In this document: positions 45,173-55,880 of the stretch, in pieces
How positions within the stretch are numbered: position 1 is the stretch's first letter
Layout: each line of letters opens with the position of its first letter
From: Sphingopyxis macrogoltabida
GTDB taxonomy: Bacteria; Pseudomonadota; Alphaproteobacteria; Sphingomonadales; Sphingomonadaceae
DNA length: 64,000 nucleotides
Direction: 5' to 3'
Assembly (NCBI RefSeq): GCF_001307295.1
Contig: NZ_CP012700.1
Coordinates: forward strand, 3,475,001 to 3,539,000
Program-made: the position numbers and the translations under genes
The notes under the pieces: model-generated
What the model was told of the DNA's origin: nothing
Databases searched by the model: none
The model's input: only the letters and a program-made list of their open reading frames with translations

Positions 45173-46197
45173 TGGAGCGCGAAACGCAGTTCATCGGCCA
45201 ATCGGCCGCCTTTCAGGACGCGGTCGAGCGCGCCAGCCAGGCGGCGACCCTCGACCGCCCGGTGCTGGTGATCGGCGAGCGCGGGACCGGCAAGGAACTG
45301 ATCGCCGAGCGTCTGCACCGGCTGTCGGCGCGATGGGATCGCCCCTATGTGATCATGAACTGCGCCGCGATGCCCGAGACGCTGATCGAATCCGAATTGT
45401 TCGGGCACGAGGCGGGCGCCTTCACCGGCGCGACGCGCACACGCGCCGGGCGCTTCGAAGAAGCCGACGGCGGCACGCTGTTCCTCGACGAGCTGGCGAC
45501 GATGTCGATGGGCGCGCAGGAGCGGCTGCTGCGCGCGGTCGAATATGGCGAGGTGACGCGCGTCGGCTCATCGCGCCCGATCCGCGTCGATGTGCGCATC
45601 GTTGCAGCGACCAACGAGCATCTGCCGGCGCTGGTCGATGAGAATCGCTTTCGCGCCGACCTGCTTGACCGGCTGTCGTTCGAGGTGATCACCCTGCCCC
45701 CCTTGCGCGCGCGCGAAGGCGATATCGAGGTGCTCGCCACTTACTTCGGCCAACGCATGGCGGCGGTGGTCGGCTGGGAGGAATGGCCGGGCTTCGGCCC
45801 GCGCGCGCTGGCGCAGATGGAGGGGCACGACTGGCCCGGCAATGTCCGCGAACTGAGGAACGTCATCGAGCGCGCCATCTATCGCTGGCACGATCCCGAA
45901 AAGCCCGTCGACTCGCTGAGCTTCGACCCCTTTGCCAGTCCGTGGCAGCCGGTGCATCGCACGGCGGCGAAGACCGCGAGCGCGCCAACTTCGCCCGCCG
46001 AATCGCCCGCCCCTGCAGCGTCGCCGCCGTCGGGTCTGGTCAGCGACCTGCGCGGGGCGGTCGATGCCTATGAAAAGCAGATCCTGTCGGACACGATGGC
46101 GCGCTGCCGTTTCAACCAGAAGGTCGCGGCCGAGGCCTTGGGGCTCAGCTACGACCAGATTCGCCATGCGCTGAAGAAGCATGGCTTAAATCAGTAG
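45172..46197 (+). CDS. pspF: Psp operon sigma-54 activator PspF
   Basis: AAA+ enhancer-binding protein of 341 residues, without an N-terminal receiver or sensor domain, as expected for PspF. Walker A GERGTGKE is at 35-42 and the sigma-54-contacting GAFTGA at 82-87. A C-terminal Fis-type HTH ([25 protein letters not shown]) ends the protein. ATG at 45172 begins MERETQFIG; longer upstream readings enter the enhancer. It is negatively controlled by PspA in E. coli. Confidence 0.95.
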   Translation: MERETQFIGQSAAFQDAVERASQAATLDRPVLVIGERGTGKELIAERLHRLSARWDRPYVIMNCAAMPETLIESELFGHEAGAFTGATRTRAGRFEEADGGTLFLDELATMSMGAQERLLRAVEYGEVTRVGSSRPIRVDVRIVAATNEHLPALVDENRFRADLLDRLSFEVITLPPLRAREGDIEVLATYFGQRMAAVVGWEEWPGFGPRALAQMEGHDWPGNVRELRNVIERAIYRWHDPEKPVDSLSFDPFASPWQPVHRTAAKTASAPTSPAESPAPAASPPSGLVSDLRGAVDAYEKQILSDTMARCRFNQKVAAEALGLSYDQIRHALKKHGLNQ

Positions 46198-46205
46198 AAG
46201 AATGC

Positions 46206-46294
46206 CGTCGCCCCCGCGCAGGCGGGGGCCGCTATCGGCCTCACGTGCCATGTCCCGTAAAACGCCAACGGCCCCCGCCTGCGCGGGGGCGACG
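46206..46294. repeat. Bipartite palindromic intergenic repeat, type C
   Basis: Inverted arms starting CGTCGCCCCCGCGCAGGCGG and ending CCGCCTGCGCGGGGGCGACG around a 35-bp spacer. Lies between the convergent ends of pspF and a lipoprotein gene. Core differs from types A, B and D but the layout is the same. Confidence 0.78.
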
Positions 46295-46300
46295 TATCAA

Positions 46301-46822
46301 TTACTGCCCAGGCAACGCCGCGCTCAGCGCCTGCAAGATCGCATCCTGCGCCGACTCCATTTCGGCGATCCGGTCGCGCAGCGCGTAAATGTCGGGCAAG
46401 CCGTCGACCGCTTCGTCGACGGTGCGTTCGATGTAGAGCCGGTCGATGTCGGCAAGCGCTCCCGACAGCGGCGCTCGCGCCGCGGTGAGGCGCGAGATCG
46501 CCTGTTGCGCGACGACCCAGCGCTCGCTGGCGACCGGCGCACCCGCGGCCGCCGCGACGAGCGCCGCGGTGGCGTCGCGTTCGGCGGCGAAGGCCTGTTG
46601 CCCGCTCGCCGCATCGGCTTCCCAACGCGCCAGGCGCCCCGCGAGATCGGACGGCAGCGGCCCCGGCGGCGGAATCACGATAGCCGGCGGGGCAACGTCG
46701 AACCGCCCCTCGATCGGCCGCTTGGCGAGCGAGGGCGCCTGCGTCTGCCGCGCCGCGGCGCAGGCCGCGAGCGACAGCGATGCCGGCATTGCAAAAATCA
46801 GCAAAAGAAGGGCGCGCTTCAT
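46301..46822 (-). CDS. Hypothetical lipoprotein with helical mature domain
   Basis: Predicted lipoprotein of 173 residues, unknown family. The signal MKRALLLLIFAMPASLSLAAC fits a lipobox (LAAC, Cys21). The mature part is Ala-rich and helical, with LAGRLARWEADAASGQQAF and the late DIYALRDRIAEMESAQDAILQAL. AGGAG precedes the ATG at 46822; the longer reading to 47059 is antisense to rplU. No clear link to its neighbours. Confidence 0.72.
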   Translation of the reverse strand: MKRALLLLIFAMPASLSLAACAAARQTQAPSLAKRPIEGRFDVAPPAIVIPPPGPLPSDLAGRLARWEADAASGQQAFAAERDATAALVAAAAGAPVASERWVVAQQAISRLTAARAPLSGALADIDRLYIERTVDEAVDGLPDIYALRDRIAEMESAQDAILQALSAALPGQ

Positions 46823-46931
46823 AATCGCTCCTGATATGGGCGGGCGGTCCGGGCAGCAAGGGCGAATCGCCGCGCAGCCACCGTGATCGCACCGGTCGCC
46901 GCAAAACCGCAAAAAGCGCGGAAATATGCGG

Positions 46932-46960
46932 TTGACAGCGGCGCACGGGGACGTTAGTGG
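46932..46960 (+). promoter_or_regulatory. Candidate sigma-70 promoter of rplU-rpmA
   Basis: TTGACA (46932-46937), a 17-base gap, then TAGTGG. The -35 is a full match; the -10 is weak, as is frequent in this clade. It lies about 90 bp before rplU; a small hairpin CGCCTGCTTCGGCGGG follows in the leader. Confidence 0.4.
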
Positions 46961-47049
46961 CGCTGACTTTCCCGCATGCCGGAAAAATCGCCTGCTTCGG
47001 CGGGTGACTGGCAGCGCGGGTGTTTTAGTTTCTGATTGGATGGAAGACC

Positions 47050-47541
47050 ATGTTCGCAATCGTGCGCACGGGCGGCAAGCAGTATCGCGTCGCCGCTGGA
47101 GACAAGATCGCCGTTGAAAAGATCGACGGCGAAGCTGGCGACACCGTGTCGCTGGGCGACATCCTGCTGGCCGGCGACGGCGGCGAAGTGAAGGACGCCA
47201 AGGGTCTGACGGTTTCGGCCGAGATCATCGCCCAGACGCGCGGCGAAAAGGTCATCGTCTTCAAGAAGCGCCGCCGGCACAATTACCGCCGCCGCAACGG
47301 TCATCGCCAGTCGCTGACGCTGCTGCGCATCCTTGCCGTCGGCGAAGCCAAGAAGGCCGCACCGAAGAAGGAAGCCGCGCCGAAGGAAGAGGCAGCTCCG
47401 GCCGCCGAAACCAAGGCTGCTGCACCCGCTAAGGAAGCCGCGCCCAAGAAGGCCGCTGCCCCCAAGAAGGAAGCCGCTGACAAGGCGCCCGCCGAAAAGA
47501 AGCCCGCCGCCAAGAAAGCGGCCCCCAAGAAGGAAGCCTGA
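47050..47541 (+). CDS. rplU: 50S ribosomal protein L21 with basic Lys/Ala-rich tail
   Basis: Large-subunit protein that binds 23S rRNA. Residues 1-100 are standard L21 ([40 protein letters not shown]). A tail of about 60 residues follows, made of repeated [15 protein letters not shown] units resembling histone H1 tails; E. coli L21 stops at 103. It precedes rpmA by 46 bp. The basic tail contrasts with the acidic tail on S16 in this genome. Confidence 0.96.
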   Translation: MFAIVRTGGKQYRVAAGDKIAVEKIDGEAGDTVSLGDILLAGDGGEVKDAKGLTVSAEIIAQTRGEKVIVFKKRRRHNYRRRNGHRQSLTLLRILAVGEAKKAAPKKEAAPKEEAAPAAETKAAAPAKEAAPKKAAAPKKEAADKAPAEKKPAAKKAAPKKEA

Positions 47542-47587
47542 GCGCGGCAACGCAGCTCGGCCCCAAGCGAAACAAGGAGTTTAGGTC

Positions 47588-47857
47588 ATGGCACATAAGA
47601 AAGCAGGCGGCTCTTCGCGCAACGGTCGCGACTCAGCCGGCCGTCGCCTTGGCGTGAAGAAGTTCGGCGGTCAGGAAGTGATCGGCGGCAACATTATCGT
47701 GCGCCAGCGCGGCACCAAGGTGTACCCGGGCGTCAACGTCGGCATCGGCAAGGACCACACGCTGTTCGCCACCGCCGACGGCCGCGTTCGATTCCACGAC
47801 GGCAAGCTTGGCCGCAAATATGTATCGGTCGACATGATGGCCGAAGCCGCCGAATAA
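47588..47857 (+). CDS. rpmA: 50S ribosomal protein L27
   Basis: Peptidyl-transferase-centre protein; N-terminus [15 protein letters not shown] is canonical and lacks the removable leader of Firmicutes. Length 89 residues with the [23 protein letters not shown] core. Standard rplU-rpmA pair. A terminator follows at 47939-47969. Confidence 0.97.
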   Translation: MAHKKAGGSSRNGRDSAGRRLGVKKFGGQEVIGGNIIVRQRGTKVYPGVNVGIGKDHTLFATADGRVRFHDGKLGRKYVSVDMMAEAAE

Positions 47858-47938
47858 GGACGATCGCTGACGGGTCGTCCATCCAAGGGATGACCCGGAG
47901 CTGTCCTTTCCGCCCAGCGGAAACAAGGTTCGAAAAGA

Positions 47939-47969
47939 GGGAGACGGGTCACCCCGTGCTCCCTTTTTT
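47939..47969 (+). terminator. Rho-independent terminator after rpmA
   Basis: GGGAGACGGG and CCCGTGCTCCC arms with a short loop and six T. It ends the rplU-rpmA transcript about 80 bp after the rpmA stop. A second hairpin (CGGGTC..GACCCG) lies before it. Confidence 0.85.
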
Positions 47970-48095
47970 CTTGTCCCGGCTCTGCCGCGCCGGATTTCAG
48001 ACCTGAAAACAGGGCGTTCCATCTCCCTCTCTACCGATTGTCGTCAAAGCGTCACCATCTGGCGCCAAGGCGACAGGCACTGGGAGTTTGAAAAG

Positions 48096-48692
48096 ATGTT
48101 CGCGCGTACCGAAAGACTGTTGCTGCGGCCCGGCTGGCTGGAAGACGCCCCCGCGCTCGCAAAGGCGATCGGCGAGGAAGCGGTGGTCCGCAATCTCGCG
48201 ACCGCACCCTGGCCTTATGACGAAACGCAGGCCCGGGAATTCCTCGGCCAGCCGATCGATCCCGACCAGCCGCGTTTCCTGATCTTCGCCCGCACCGGCG
48301 GCGCCCCGCGCCTTGTCGGCGGCTGCGGCATTTCGCCGAGTCCCGAGGACGGCCTCGAAATGGGTTACTGGATCGCGCGTCCCTATTGGGGGCTCGGCTT
48401 CGCCACCGAGGCCGGGCGCCAGTTGGTCCGCATCGCGCGGGCGATGAACCTGCCGAAGCTGTCGGCGGGGCATTTCGTCGACAATCCCGCCTCGGGCGCC
48501 GTGCTGCGCAAGCTCGGCTTCCAGCCGACCGGCAAGGTCGCCCAGCGCTACAGCCTGGCGCGCGGCGGCAATGCAGCATGCGCGCTGTTCGAGGAAGGCG
48601 ATGGTGACGGCAGCGATGCCGTCACCCCCATGCGCGGCCGCGTCACCATCGAAGAAGATTTCCGCGAGGATATCCGGTTGATGGCGGCCTGA
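48096..48692 (+). CDS. GNAT N-acetyltransferase (RimJ/RimL-like)
   Basis: Acetyltransferase of 198 residues in the RimJ/RimL branch. Family features: the start TERLLLRPGWLEDAPALAKAI, the central GGCGISPSPEDGLEMGYWIARPYWGLGFATEAGRQLV (acetyl-CoA loop) and DNPASGAVLRKLGF. Substrate unknown; relatives acetylate ribosomal proteins, or small amines. It follows the rpmA terminator and has its own transcript. Confidence 0.88.
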   Translation: MFARTERLLLRPGWLEDAPALAKAIGEEAVVRNLATAPWPYDETQAREFLGQPIDPDQPRFLIFARTGGAPRLVGGCGISPSPEDGLEMGYWIARPYWGLGFATEAGRQLVRIARAMNLPKLSAGHFVDNPASGAVLRKLGFQPTGKVAQRYSLARGGNAACALFEEGDGDGSDAVTPMRGRVTIEEDFREDIRLMAA

Positions 48693-48696
48693 TTAT

Positions 48697-48718
48697 TCCC
48701 TCCCGCCAGCGGGAGGGA
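48697..48718. terminator. Single type D palindrome between convergent genes
   Basis: TCCCTCCCGC-CA-GCGGGAGGGA, a perfect 10-bp stem, directly after the acetyltransferase gene and before the end of the YidB-like gene. It is the same unit as in repeats at 3803 and 25355, but single; possibly used as a bidirectional transcript end. Confidence 0.55.
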
Positions 48719-48723
48719 GCGGC

Positions 48724-49314
48724 CTACCCCCGCATCTTGTTCACCATGCCCATGATGTCGTCGAGCGGATTGCCGTCGCCATCCATGTCGAGCATCTTGC
48801 CCAGACCGCCGAGACTCCCGCCAAGGCCGCCTGCCGACGGCGCCGCACCGCCACCGACCGCGCCGCCGAGCACATTGCCGATCAGGTCGCCGAGACCGCC
48901 GCCGCCACTCGATTGCCCACCCTGCTTGGCCATATAGCCCGCGACCATCATCGCGAGGATCGGCAGCATCTGCTTGAGCAGTCCTGCATCGAGCCCGGTC
49001 TGCGCCGACGCCTGCCCGGCGACGGTGCGGCTGACGTCCTTCGACCCGAAAATCTGCCCGAGCACGTCATTGCCCTGATCGACCGGGGTCGGCTGCGACC
49101 CGAGCACCGAGTCGAACAGCCCGCCGCCGCCCAGCTGCCCGAGCAGGCCGCCGAGCCCTTCGATGCCGCCCGATTGCACCTGTTTCTTGAAGCCGCCGAG
49201 GATCGCGGGGAGCAAAGCCTCGGCACCTTGCCGCGCCATAGCGGGCGGCACGCCGAGTTCGCTGGCCATCGATTCGATGCCGCCGGCCTGCTGCAATATG
49301 TCGGTGAGGTTCAT
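48724..49314 (-). CDS. YidB-like DUF937 protein
   Basis: Glycine-rich cytoplasmic protein of 196 residues. The DUF937 N-terminal region (NLTDILQQAGGIESMASELGV, GAEALLPAILGGFKKQ) is followed by Gly-rich linkers and LLKQMLPILAMMVAGYMAKQ. E. coli YidB belongs to this family; function unknown. The start MNLTDILQQAGG at 49314 is preferred to an ATG 5 codons upstream. Neighbouring DUF3597 protein is a separate transcript. Confidence 0.85.
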   Translation of the reverse strand: MNLTDILQQAGGIESMASELGVPPAMARQGAEALLPAILGGFKKQVQSGGIEGLGGLLGQLGGGGLFDSVLGSQPTPVDQGNDVLGQIFGSKDVSRTVAGQASAQTGLDAGLLKQMLPILAMMVAGYMAKQGGQSSGGGGLGDLIGNVLGGAVGGGAAPSAGGLGGSLGGLGKMLDMDGDGNPLDDIMGMVNKMRG

Positions 49315-49491
49315 GATCGGGTCTCCCACTTTGGCACGGATCGAACCGGGCCGATGCGGGTTAGTATAGCAGCGCGCGGGCGGACGGCGAGCCGTTCATT
49401 TGGCTGTCATTTCCAGAGGTACAGTCCTAGCCTGCGGCCATACGACTCGCCCCGTCCGGGGCGGGCCGCATCATCCAGTGGGAGCAAATCG

Positions 49492-49911
49492 ATGAGCATT
49501 TTCGGCAAGATCAAGGACGCGATTTTCGGCAAGAAGGCGCAGGCCGCCGAGCCCGCCGCCCCCGCGACACCGGCCGCCGGTTCGGTCGGAGCGGCGCTCG
49601 ACGCGGCCACGAGCGCGATGGCTTCGGCTTCGGCGGCGCCCGCCCCGATCAGCGAAGTCGATGTCGAAGCGATCCTGTCGGCTGAGGCGGCCAATGCCGG
49701 CCAGCCGCTCAACTGGCGTACCTCGATCGTGGACCTGATGAAGCTGCTCGGCATCGACCCGAGCCTCGACAACCGCAAGGAGCTGGCGAAGGAGCTCGGC
49801 TATACCGGCGAACTCAACGGCAGCGCCGAGATGAACATCTGGCTGCACAAGGCGGTGATGCGCGAACTCGCGGCCAACGGCGGCCGGGTGCCCGCGGACC
49901 TCACCGACTGA
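49492..49911 (+). CDS. DUF3597 family protein
   Basis: Small soluble protein of 139 residues. It starts with the amphipathic MSIFGKIKDAIFGKK, then an Ala/Pro-rich linker, then the conserved DUF3597 core (VDVEAILSAEAANAGQPLNWRTSIVDLMKLLGID, RKELAKELGY). Function is unknown. GGGAG precedes the ATG. A terminator follows. Confidence 0.85.
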   Translation: MSIFGKIKDAIFGKKAQAAEPAAPATPAAGSVGAALDAATSAMASASAAPAPISEVDVEAILSAEAANAGQPLNWRTSIVDLMKLLGIDPSLDNRKELAKELGYTGELNGSAEMNIWLHKAVMRELAANGGRVPADLTD

Positions 49912-49934
49912 TCAACGGCCCATAGTTTTCGACG

Positions 49935-49970
49935 GGGGTCGGGCAAGCCTTGTGCTTCCCGGCCCCTTTT
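49935..49970 (+). terminator. Rho-independent terminator after the DUF3597 gene
   Basis: GGGGTCGGG and CCCGGCCCC arms (one G-T pair) around a 14-base loop, then TTTT, 23 bp after the stop. Confidence 0.75.
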
Positions 49971-50037
49971 CGTTGACCGGCGCGCGGGCGTGCCTAGACA
50001 GGTTTCACAAGAAACAAAGTCGCAAGGGAGCGCCGAC

Positions 50038-51891
50038 GTGCACGACAGACTTTCCACCCCGATAAGCCGCCGCCACACGCTTGCCAGCCTTGGCGCGGGC
50101 GCCGCCGGGCTGGCGATGGCCGGCCCGGCCGCGGCGCTGGAGACCGCCGCGCCGAAAAACGACGCGCAGAAGCTGCTCGACTCGGTGGCCGACAATCTGC
50201 TCGCCCATTCGCCCGAGGGGGCGACCTCGCTCGGCATCGACACCGGCGACCGCGCCGCGATGCGCGCCAAGCTCGGCGACCGCTCGCCGGCGGGGCTGGC
50301 GGCGCTCGCCGGGACGCTGAAGGCCGACCTCGCCCGCGTCCGCGCCGTCGATACCGGCGGGCTCGACCATGCGACGCGCACCAGCCTCGCCGTCGTCGAA
50401 AGCGCCTACGGCGTCGCGCTCGACGGCTTCGCCCTGCCCTATGGCGATGTCGCGGTCGGCGGCTGGCGCAACACGCCCTATGTCGTGATCCAGAATGTCG
50501 GCGCCTATCTCGACGTGCCGAAATTCCTTGACAGCGACCATCCGGTGAAGAGCGCCGCCGATGCCGAGGCCTATTTGTCGCGCCTCAACGCCTTTCCCGC
50601 CGTGCTCGACGGCGAGACCGAACGGCTGAAGGCCGCGGGCGCGCAAGGGCTGATCGCCCCCGCCTTCCTGATCGACAAGGCGGTCAAGCAGATGGAAGCG
50701 AGCCTTGCCGACGCCAAGGCGGGCGGGTCGATGGTCGAAAGCCTCGTTCGCCGCGCCGGCGAAGCGAAGATCGCCGGCGACTGGGACGCCCGGTCGGCAA
50801 AGATCGTCGAGGGCCCGGTCGCCGCTGCGCTCGAACGCCAGCTCGCCGAACTGAAAGCGCAGCGGCCGAAGGCGGTGATGGACGCCGGCATGTGGGCGCG
50901 GCCGGGCGGCGACGAATTCTATGCCTGGGCGCTTCGCGCCTCGACGACGACGCGGATGACCCCCGACGAGGTCCATGCGATGGGCCGCGCCGAACTTGCC
51001 GAACTCCATGGGCGGATGGACCCGATCCTGAACAAGCTTGGCTACACGCAAGGATCGGTCGGCGACCGGATGAACGCGCTCGCCAAGGACCCCAAATATA
51101 AATTCCCCGACAATGATGCCGGGCGCGCCGAGATCGTCGCCTATATCCAGACCTGGCTCGGCAAAATCCGCGCCGAACTGCCGCGCGCTTTCCGCACGCT
51201 GGTCAAGGGCAATGTCGAAGTGAAGCGGCTGCCGTTGGCCGAGGAACCCGGCGCGCCGGCCGCCTATGGCGGCGCAGGGTCGATCGATGGATCGACCCCC
51301 GGCCGGATGTGGATCAACCTGCGCACGACAGAGCTCCACAGCAAATATTCGCTTCCCGACCTCACGATGCACGAGGCGATCCCCGGCCATGCCTGGCAGG
51401 GCGAATATGCGAACAAGATGCCGCTCATCCGCACGATGCTGGCATTTAACGCCTATTCGGAAGGCTGGGGGCTCTATGCCGAGCAGCTTGCTGACGAACT
51501 GGGCCTGTACGACGATTTCGAGGTCGGCCGGCTCGGCTATCTGCAGTCGCTGGCTTTCCGCGCCTGCCGCCTCGTCGTCGACACCGGCATCCACGCCAAG
51601 CGCTGGACGCGCGAGCAAGGCGTCGAATTCTTCGTCAAGGAGAATGGCTCGAACCCGCTCGAGGTCGCGAGCGAGGTCGATCGTTATTGCAGCTGGGTCG
51701 GGCAGGCGTGCGGATACAAGGTCGGCCATAGCGAGATCGTCCGCCAGCGCGGCCGCGCGCAGACGGCGCTGGGCGCGAAATACGACCTGCGCGATTTCGA
51801 CAATGTCGTCGTCGACGGCGGCAATGTGCCGCTCGACGTGCTCGCCAAGAATGTCGACGAATATATCGCGAAAGGCGGGGCGAAGGCGTGA
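50038..51891 (+). CDS. DUF885 family exported metallohydrolase
   Basis: Periplasmic protein of 617 residues. The start GTG at 50038 has GGGAG seven bases ahead and gives a twin-arginine signal (SRRHTLASLGAGAAGLAMAGPAAA); a GTG at 49990 is also possible. The DUF885 core carries MHEAIPGHAWQ near residue 445, an HExxxGH zinc motif, with a late EGWGLYAEQL. Members are thought to be peptidase- or glycosidase-like but have no agreed substrate. It overlaps the next gene at GTGA. Confidence 0.87.
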   Translation: MHDRLSTPISRRHTLASLGAGAAGLAMAGPAAALETAAPKNDAQKLLDSVADNLLAHSPEGATSLGIDTGDRAAMRAKLGDRSPAGLAALAGTLKADLARVRAVDTGGLDHATRTSLAVVESAYGVALDGFALPYGDVAVGGWRNTPYVVIQNVGAYLDVPKFLDSDHPVKSAADAEAYLSRLNAFPAVLDGETERLKAAGAQGLIAPAFLIDKAVKQMEASLADAKAGGSMVESLVRRAGEAKIAGDWDARSAKIVEGPVAAALERQLAELKAQRPKAVMDAGMWARPGGDEFYAWALRASTTTRMTPDEVHAMGRAELAELHGRMDPILNKLGYTQGSVGDRMNALAKDPKYKFPDNDAGRAEIVAYIQTWLGKIRAELPRAFRTLVKGNVEVKRLPLAEEPGAPAAYGGAGSIDGSTPGRMWINLRTTELHSKYSLPDLTMHEAIPGHAWQGEYANKMPLIRTMLAFNAYSEGWGLYAEQLADELGLYDDFEVGRLGYLQSLAFRACRLVVDTGIHAKRWTREQGVEFFVKENGSNPLEVASEVDRYCSWVGQACGYKVGHSEIVRQRGRAQTALGAKYDLRDFDNVVVDGGNVPLDVLAKNVDEYIAKGGAKA

Positions 51892-52805
51892 TCCGGCCGA
51901 TTGCGGCCGCGCTGGCGGCGCTGCTGTCGGGCAATGCCGCCCATGCGGCCGAAGCTGCGCCGCGCGTCGCGATCGTGACGTCGGATGTCGACCGCTTCTA
52001 TACGCTCTATGACGATCCGGCACTGGCCGCCGACCCCGAGCGGCTGGCGGCACGCTATCTCGCCGACCCTTCGCCGGGGTTGGTCGAGTTCATGGCACTG
52101 CGCCGGATCACGCCCGAAAAGCTGGCCGCGGCGCTGCGCGATAAGCCGCAGGTCTTCAAGGACGCGCGCGGATGTGCGGCGAAACTCGGCAAGGTCCGGA
52201 CGCGGCTGGTCGCCGCGACCGACCGGCTGGCGGAGCTCTACCCCGCGGCGAAATTCCCGCCGATCACCATCGCGATCGGGCGCGGCACGACCGCCGGGAC
52301 CGCGAACGCCAAGGGGCTCTACATCGGGCTCGAAACGCTCTGCATGGCGAAGTTCATCGAGGCCGACGACGAGGACCGCTTCGTCCACATCATCGCGCAC
52401 GAATATGTCCACGCCCAGCAGCCGCTCGCGCAGGTAGAGAGCGAGGACGACAGCGTGCTCCACGCCGCGCTGGTCGAGGGGGCGGCCGAGTTCGTCGCCG
52501 AACAGATGACCGGATCGGTCGCCTATCCGCTGCTCCACCAATGGGCGGCGGGACGCGAGGCCGAACTCGAACCCGCCTTCCTCGCCGACAAGGATGCGAA
52601 AGCGATCGGATCGCGCTGGCTCTACAACCAGCAGGGCAGCGACGGCTGGCCGGGCGACCTTGGCTATTGGGTCGGCTACCGCGTCGCCAAAAGCTATTAC
52701 AACCGCGCCTCCGACAAGGCCGCGGCGATCAAGGCGATCATCGAGATGCGCGACCCCGCCGCCTTCCTCGCGGAAAGCCGCTGGACGCCGGGGATCGAGC
52801 CTTAG
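51888..52805 (+). CDS. Exported zinc-dependent protease-like protein (DUF2268-type)
   Basis: Predicted periplasmic protein of 305 residues with a signal peptide (LAALLSGNAAHA). The metal motif HEYVHAQQ (HExxH at about 171) and later VEGAAEFVAEQM resemble DUF2268 and minor gluzincin families. GTG at 51888 overlaps the DUF885 stop, so the two are coupled; they may act on the same class of peptide. Catalytic activity is not shown. Confidence 0.82.
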   Translation: MIRPIAAALAALLSGNAAHAAEAAPRVAIVTSDVDRFYTLYDDPALAADPERLAARYLADPSPGLVEFMALRRITPEKLAAALRDKPQVFKDARGCAAKLGKVRTRLVAATDRLAELYPAAKFPPITIAIGRGTTAGTANAKGLYIGLETLCMAKFIEADDEDRFVHIIAHEYVHAQQPLAQVESEDDSVLHAALVEGAAEFVAEQMTGSVAYPLLHQWAAGREAELEPAFLADKDAKAIGSRWLYNQQGSDGWPGDLGYWVGYRVAKSYYNRASDKAAAIKAIIEMRDPAAFLAESRWTPGIEP

Positions 52806-53251
52806 CCCGGGAACGGCGCAAGGTCGGGTTCGACAAAGCCGCGCCGCGCCGCGACCGAAAAGAGCAGGTCGCGGCTGTAGAAGCGCAAGGGCCAGTCGCG
52901 GCGACCGACGTCGGAGAGCAGCATCGCATTCACGCGCGCCGCCAGTCCGGTCTCCGTCGTTTCGGCAAGAAACAGGCGCACCCCCGCGACATAGGCGCGG
53001 GTGATGCTGTCGTGATAGCCTTGGCGGTCGTCGTTCACGCCGCCGACGCTCTCGTTATAGCGGCTGATTACGCCCGCGATCTCAGCATCGACGTCAATGT
53101 CGGGGCGTTCGCTGACGAGCCAGAGGCAGGCGCCGAGATGCGCCTCGTGCGTCCACGCCTCGCGCGGCAGGGTGCGCGCGAGCAGGCCGGTGCCGATCGC
53201 GCGGATGTCTTCGTCGCGCTCGAACAGGCGCGGGCTGTAATCGGTCGTCAT
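52802..53251 (-). CDS. Conserved protein of unknown function (WTHEAHL motif)
   Basis: 149-residue soluble protein with the motifs REAWTHEAHLGACLW and GYHDSITRAYVAG. The two histidine-containing motifs (THEAH and YHD) look like a possible metal or substrate site. I do not recognise the family by name. Its stop overlaps that of the convergent protease-like gene. It lies 49 bp upstream of the end of pckA on the same strand order but with a hairpin between. Confidence 0.75.
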   Translation of the reverse strand: MTTDYSPRLFERDEDIRAIGTGLLARTLPREAWTHEAHLGACLWLVSERPDIDVDAEIAGVISRYNESVGGVNDDRQGYHDSITRAYVAGVRLFLAETTETGLAARVNAMLLSDVGRRDWPLRFYSRDLLFSVAARRGFVEPDLAPFPG

Positions 53252-53261
53252 TGGTCCGGTC

Positions 53262-53287
53262 CTTCCGGGTGTTTTGCCACCCGGAAG
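53262..53287 (-). terminator. Hairpin after pckA
   Basis: Perfect 10-bp arms CTTCCGGGTG and CACCCGGAAG with a 6-base loop, 14 bp after the pckA stop on the minus strand. It also lies in front of the WTHEAHL gene. No T-run. Confidence 0.55.
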
Positions 53288-53300
53288 AAATCCGGGTCAA

Positions 53301-54902
<1,602 letters not shown>

Positions 54903-55169
54903 TTGTTTCGCCTTTCCTCTGTCCCGCGCGCACCTTTGCATAGGTATGCAGCCGATGCCAAGCCGCAGGGTCTGGGCCCGCATCGCAATGGGTGCCGACG
55001 TGACGCCGATTCCGTAAATCCCGGCCGCGTTAGCGATGATGGGGGTCGAGGTCAAAAGATTTAGGGGTCGATCGGGATCGCCCGTTGGCCTCACCCGCCC
55101 ACTTCCCCTGCCCGGTTGTCGCTGGGCGGCGGATCGGCTAATTGCTGCGGTCCGCCCAATGGAAAGAGC

Positions 55170-55880
55170 ATGACGGCAACCATCGCGCTGGTCGACGACG
55201 ACCGCAACATCCTGCAATCCCTGTCGATCGCGCTGCAAGCCGAAGGCTTTGTCACGCGCGTCTATTCGGACGGCGAGGCGGCGCTGAAGCCGCTGATCGA
55301 CAATCCGCCCGATCTGGCCGTCTTCGACGTCAAGATGCCGCGGATGGACGGACTCGAACTGCTGCGCCGGCTGCGCGAGAAGAGCCAGCTGCCGGTGATC
55401 TTCCTGACCAGCAAGGACGACGAGATCGACGAGGCGTTGGGCCTCGCGATGGGTGCCGACGACTATATCGCCAAACCCTTTTCGCAGCGGCTGGTCATCG
55501 CGCGCATCCGGGCGATCCTGCGCCGCGTCGAACTCAACCGCGCGCCGCCGAGCGAGGACGACGAGCCCGTCGCCGAGCCGATCACCCGCGGCCGGCTGCA
55601 GATGGATCCGGCGCGCCACAAAGTGCTGTGGGACGGCAAGGACGTGACCCTGACGGTCACCGAATTCCTGATCCTCGAAACGCTCGCCTCGCGCCCCGGC
55701 ATCGTGCGCAGCCGCAACCAGTTGATGGACGCCGCCTATCAGGACGACGTCTACATCGACGACCGCACGATCGACAGCCACATCAAGCGGCTGCGCCGCA
55801 AGTTCCGCGAGGTCGACCCCGATTTCGACGCCATCGCGACGCTTTACGGGGCGGGATACCGCTTTTCCGATGACAGCTAA
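55170..55880 (+). CDS. chvI: Response regulator ChvI (OmpR family)
   Basis: Receives phosphate from ChvG and acts as a DNA-binding regulator. The receiver domain has DDD at 9-11, the phosphoacceptor Asp53 ([11 protein letters not shown]) and the conserved Lys (AKPF); the C-terminal winged helix is OmpR/PhoB type ([32 protein letters not shown]). Length is 236. ATG at 55170 follows GGAAAGAG. It overlaps chvG by 11 bp. In rhizobia it controls acid response and surface polysaccharide; the target set here is inference. Confidence 0.93.
   Translation: MTATIALVDDDRNILQSLSIALQAEGFVTRVYSDGEAALKPLIDNPPDLAVFDVKMPRMDGLELLRRLREKSQLPVIFLTSKDDEIDEALGLAMGADDYIAKPFSQRLVIARIRAILRRVELNRAPPSEDDEPVAEPITRGRLQMDPARHKVLWDGKDVTLTVTEFLILETLASRPGIVRSRNQLMDAAYQDDVYIDDRTIDSHIKRLRRKFREVDPDFDAIATLYGAGYRFSDDS

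Noticed and set aside
50005..52053. 682-codon minus-strand frame opposite the DUF885 gene
   Set aside because: Shadow of the metallohydrolase gene on the plus strand.
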